Assembly (NCBI GenBank): GCA_013362785.1
Contig: JABFVM010000027.1
Location: 1 to 51,869 of the forward strand
Length of the DNA stretch: 51,869 bases
From: Streptomyces sp.
GTDB taxonomy: Bacteria; Actinomycetota; Actinomycetes; Streptomycetales; Streptomycetaceae
Direction: 5' to 3'
The translations under genes and the position numbers were made by a program. Shown in pieces: positions 50,343-51,869 of this stretch (within the stretch, counting starts at the first letter, position 1; every line of letters starts with the position of its first letter). Under the pieces are notes generated by a model. The model did no database searches. It had not been told where the DNA came from and worked only from the letters and a program-made list of their open reading frames with translations.

Positions 50343-51752
50343 ATGGAATGTTTCAGAACTAATCAGTCACAAATGGACGCTACGGTCGCCGACATGCCTG
50401 CCGAGACCGTCTCCTCCGTCACGGGATGGGGCCGCACCGCCCCCACCACCGCCCGTGTGATCCGCCCACGGACCTACGAGGAGGCCGCGGCCGCCGTCCG
50501 GGACTGCGGGGCCCGCGGAGGCATCCCGAGGGGCCTGGGGCGGGCGTACGGGGACGCGGCGCAGAACGCCGGGGGCGCCGTGTTCGACATGACGGGCCTG
50601 GACCGCGTCCACGCGATCGACGCCGACGGCGGCACCGTGCTGTGCGACGCGGGTGTCTCCCTGCACCGGCTGATGGAGGTCCTGCTGCCGCTCGGCTGGT
50701 TCGTGCCGGTGACGCCCGGCACCCGCTATGTCACGGTCGGCGGCGCGATCGGCGCCGACATCCACGGCAAGAACCACCATGTCTCCGGCGCCTTCTCCCG
50801 CCATGTGCTCTCCCTGGAGCTCCTGACCGCCGACGGCGCGATCCGCACCGTCCGCCGCGGCACCCCGCTGTTCGACGCGACCACCGGCGGCATGGGCCTG
50901 ACCGGTGTGATCCTGACCGCGACGGTCCAGCTCCAGCCGGTCGAGACCTCGCTGATGACGGTCGACACGGAACGCGCGCGGGACCTCGACGACCTGATGG
51001 CCCGCCTGGTCGCCACCGACGACCACTACCGCTACTCGGTCGCCTGGATCGACCTGCTGGCCCGCGGCGCCGCCATGGGGCGCGCCGTCCTCACACGCGG
51101 CGACCACGCCCCCCTGGAGGCGCTGCGCCACGGCACACGCGCGCGTAGAGACCCGCTCGCCTTCCGCCCCGCCCGCCTCCCCGCCGCGCCCGCCCTCCTC
51201 CCCGAAGGGCTGCTGAGCCGCCGTACCGTGGGCTGGTTCAACGAGCTCTGGTACCGCAGGGCGCCACGCGCGCGTACCGGTGAACTGCAGAGGCTCGCCA
51301 CCTTCTTCCACCCGCTGGACGGCGTGCCCCACTGGAACCGGATCTACGGCCGGGGCGGCTTCGTGCAGTACCAGTTCGTCGTCGGCCGCGGCCAGGAGGA
51401 CACCCTGCGCCGGATCGTGCGGCGCGTCTGCGAGCACCGCTGCCCGTCCTTCCTGGCCGTCCTCAAGCGCTTCGGGGACGCCGACCCCGGCTGGCTCTCC
51501 TTCCCCGTGTCCGGCTGGACGCTCGCCCTGGACATCCCGGCCGGCCTGCCCGGCCTCGCCGCACTCCTCGACGAGCTGGACGAGGAGGTGGCCACGGCCG
51601 GCGGACGCGTCTACCTCGCCAAGGACTCCCGGCTGCGGCCCGAGCTGCTCGCCGCGATGTACCCGCGCGTGGACGACTTCCGCGCACTGCGCGCCGAGCT
51701 GGACCCGCACGGCGTGTTCGTGTCGGACCTGGCCCGCCGCCTCCGCCTCTAG
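50343..51752 (+). CDS. dprE1: Decaprenylphosphoryl-beta-D-ribose oxidase
   Basis: The ~469-residue FAD oxidoreductase is colinear with mycobacterial DprE1: TGWGRTAPTTARV, RGLGRAYGDAAQNAGG, VPVTPGTRYVTVGGAIGADIHGKNHH, LTADGAIRTV, FYHPLD-like FFHPLDGVPHWNRIYG, FVQYQFVV, YLAKDSRLRPELLAAMYPRVDDF and VFVSDLARRLRL. It oxidises the 2'-hydroxyl of polyprenyl-phosphoryl-ribose, the first half of epimerisation to arabinose. Lys427 matches the conserved active-site lysine. Ala395 (GWTLALDIP) replaces the mycobacterial active-site cysteine (Cys387). The start is uncertain: ATG 50343 sits directly after GGGGAGAG, and 50373 or 50394 are alternatives. Confidence 0.92.
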   Translation: MECFRTNQSQMDATVADMPAETVSSVTGWGRTAPTTARVIRPRTYEEAAAAVRDCGARGGIPRGLGRAYGDAAQNAGGAVFDMTGLDRVHAIDADGGTVLCDAGVSLHRLMEVLLPLGWFVPVTPGTRYVTVGGAIGADIHGKNHHVSGAFSRHVLSLELLTADGAIRTVRRGTPLFDATTGGMGLTGVILTATVQLQPVETSLMTVDTERARDLDDLMARLVATDDHYRYSVAWIDLLARGAAMGRAVLTRGDHAPLEALRHGTRARRDPLAFRPARLPAAPALLPEGLLSRRTVGWFNELWYRRAPRARTGELQRLATFFHPLDGVPHWNRIYGRGGFVQYQFVVGRGQEDTLRRIVRRVCEHRCPSFLAVLKRFGDADPGWLSFPVSGWTLALDIPAGLPGLAALLDELDEEVATAGGRVYLAKDSRLRPELLAAMYPRVDDFRALRAELDPHGVFVSDLARRLRL

Positions 51753-51768
51753 GGGCTTCAGAAGCCCC
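51752..51768 (+). terminator. Hairpin between dprE1 and dprE2
   Basis: GGGGCTTC and GAAGCCCC flank a single A, overlapping the last base of the dprE1 stop codon. It may be an attenuating or processing hairpin within the operon rather than a full terminator. Confidence 0.5.
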
Positions 51769-51818
51769 CTGGCACCCGCCCACAGATCTCCCGCACTCCC
51801 AGACCCCTAGGAGCTGTC

Positions 51819-51869
51819 GTGAAGGACGCCTTCGGCATCCCCCAGTCCCTGCTCGTCCTCGGCGGTACG
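51819..51869 (+). CDS. dprE2: Start of decaprenylphosphoryl-ketoribose reductase (SDR), truncated by the window end
   Basis: GTG 51819 follows AGGAG by six bases and opens a frame reading VKDAFGIPQSLLVLGGT before the sequence ends. This matches the N-terminus of mycobacterial DprE2 (a Rossmann first strand ending in LLGGTSEIG) and follows dprE1 by 66 bp, the expected partner order. Only 17 codons are visible. The product would reduce the keto intermediate to the arabinose lipid with NADH. Confidence 0.75.
   Translation, partial: MKDAFGIPQSLLVLGGT

Noticed and set aside
1..51869. tRNA, rRNA, CRISPR arrays, prophage or insertion sequences
   Set aside because: No cloverleaf, repeat-spacer array, integrase, transposase or phage structural gene was recognised on either strand.

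Overview
The window is 51.9 kb of very GC-rich actinobacterial chromosome. Protein families, codon use, GTG starts, a near-complete gene set and a Streptomyces-type dispersed repeat all point to a Streptomyces. The gene order recalls the S. coelicolor SCO4840s-SCO4880s region; this is from memory and was not searched. One small membrane gene belongs to the family named after SCO4848. I see no tRNA, rRNA, CRISPR array, prophage or complete insertion sequence.

Layout. 0-3 kb: the end of a surface-glycan cluster (3'-end of an acyltransferase, polysialyltransferase-type enzyme, family 2 glycosyltransferase). 3-8 kb: tandem AraC regulators, a small secreted ricin-type lectin, and a divergent TetR/FAD-monooxygenase pair with two clear operators. 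8-11.4 kb: a LeuE-type exporter, a stand-alone acyl-CoA mutase large subunit and an L,D-transpeptidase lipoprotein. 11.5-16.9 kb: two ECF sigma factors, each followed by a single-pass membrane protein with a shared two-cysteine ectodomain, then a lipoprotein and its overlapping partner. 17-25 kb: a septum-formation lipoprotein, a large FG-GAP amidase, small Streptomyces-type hypotheticals and a GH20 hexosaminidase. 25-30 kb: a catalytically degenerate OHCU-decarboxylase-like protein, sdhCDAB with a terminator, and a secreted lectin-fold protein. 30-34 kb: a DUF4132 gene translationally coupled to a small partner, and a VOC protein. 34-42 kb: a two-gene operon (membrane protein plus DCC thiol-disulfide protein) under a promoter framed by two perfect palindromes, a secreted trypsin-like protease, a TetR regulator, an MMPL exporter with an extra C-terminal domain, and an OmpR/histidine-kinase pair. 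42-47 kb: an RsbW-like ATPase, an orphan peptide-binding protein, a metallophosphoesterase, the SCO4848-type protein and a D,D-carboxypeptidase. 47-52 kb: YihY/BrkB, GtrA, UbiA, PAP2 and, divergently, dprE1 and the first codons of dprE2.

How they fit together. Envelope biology dominates: glycan polymerisation and acylation, L,D- and D,D-acting peptidoglycan enzymes, a muramoyl amidase, hexosaminidase, lipoproteins and envelope-type sigma factors. The right end holds the steps from phosphoribosyl donor to polyprenyl-phosphoryl-arabinose (UbiA, PAP2, DprE1, DprE2) plus GtrA, the set mycobacteria use for arabinogalactan. Its presence here implies an arabinose-containing envelope polymer or another use of that lipid donor. 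Aerobic metabolism is represented by succinate dehydrogenase.

The points I would look at first are: the twin sigma/ectodomain modules; the degenerate OHCU protein whose C-terminus is built from a dispersed repeat; the paired TTGAAC-GTTCAA operators; the mutase that keeps carboxylate-binding residues but has no B12 domain; and the natural Cys-to-Ala change in DprE1.
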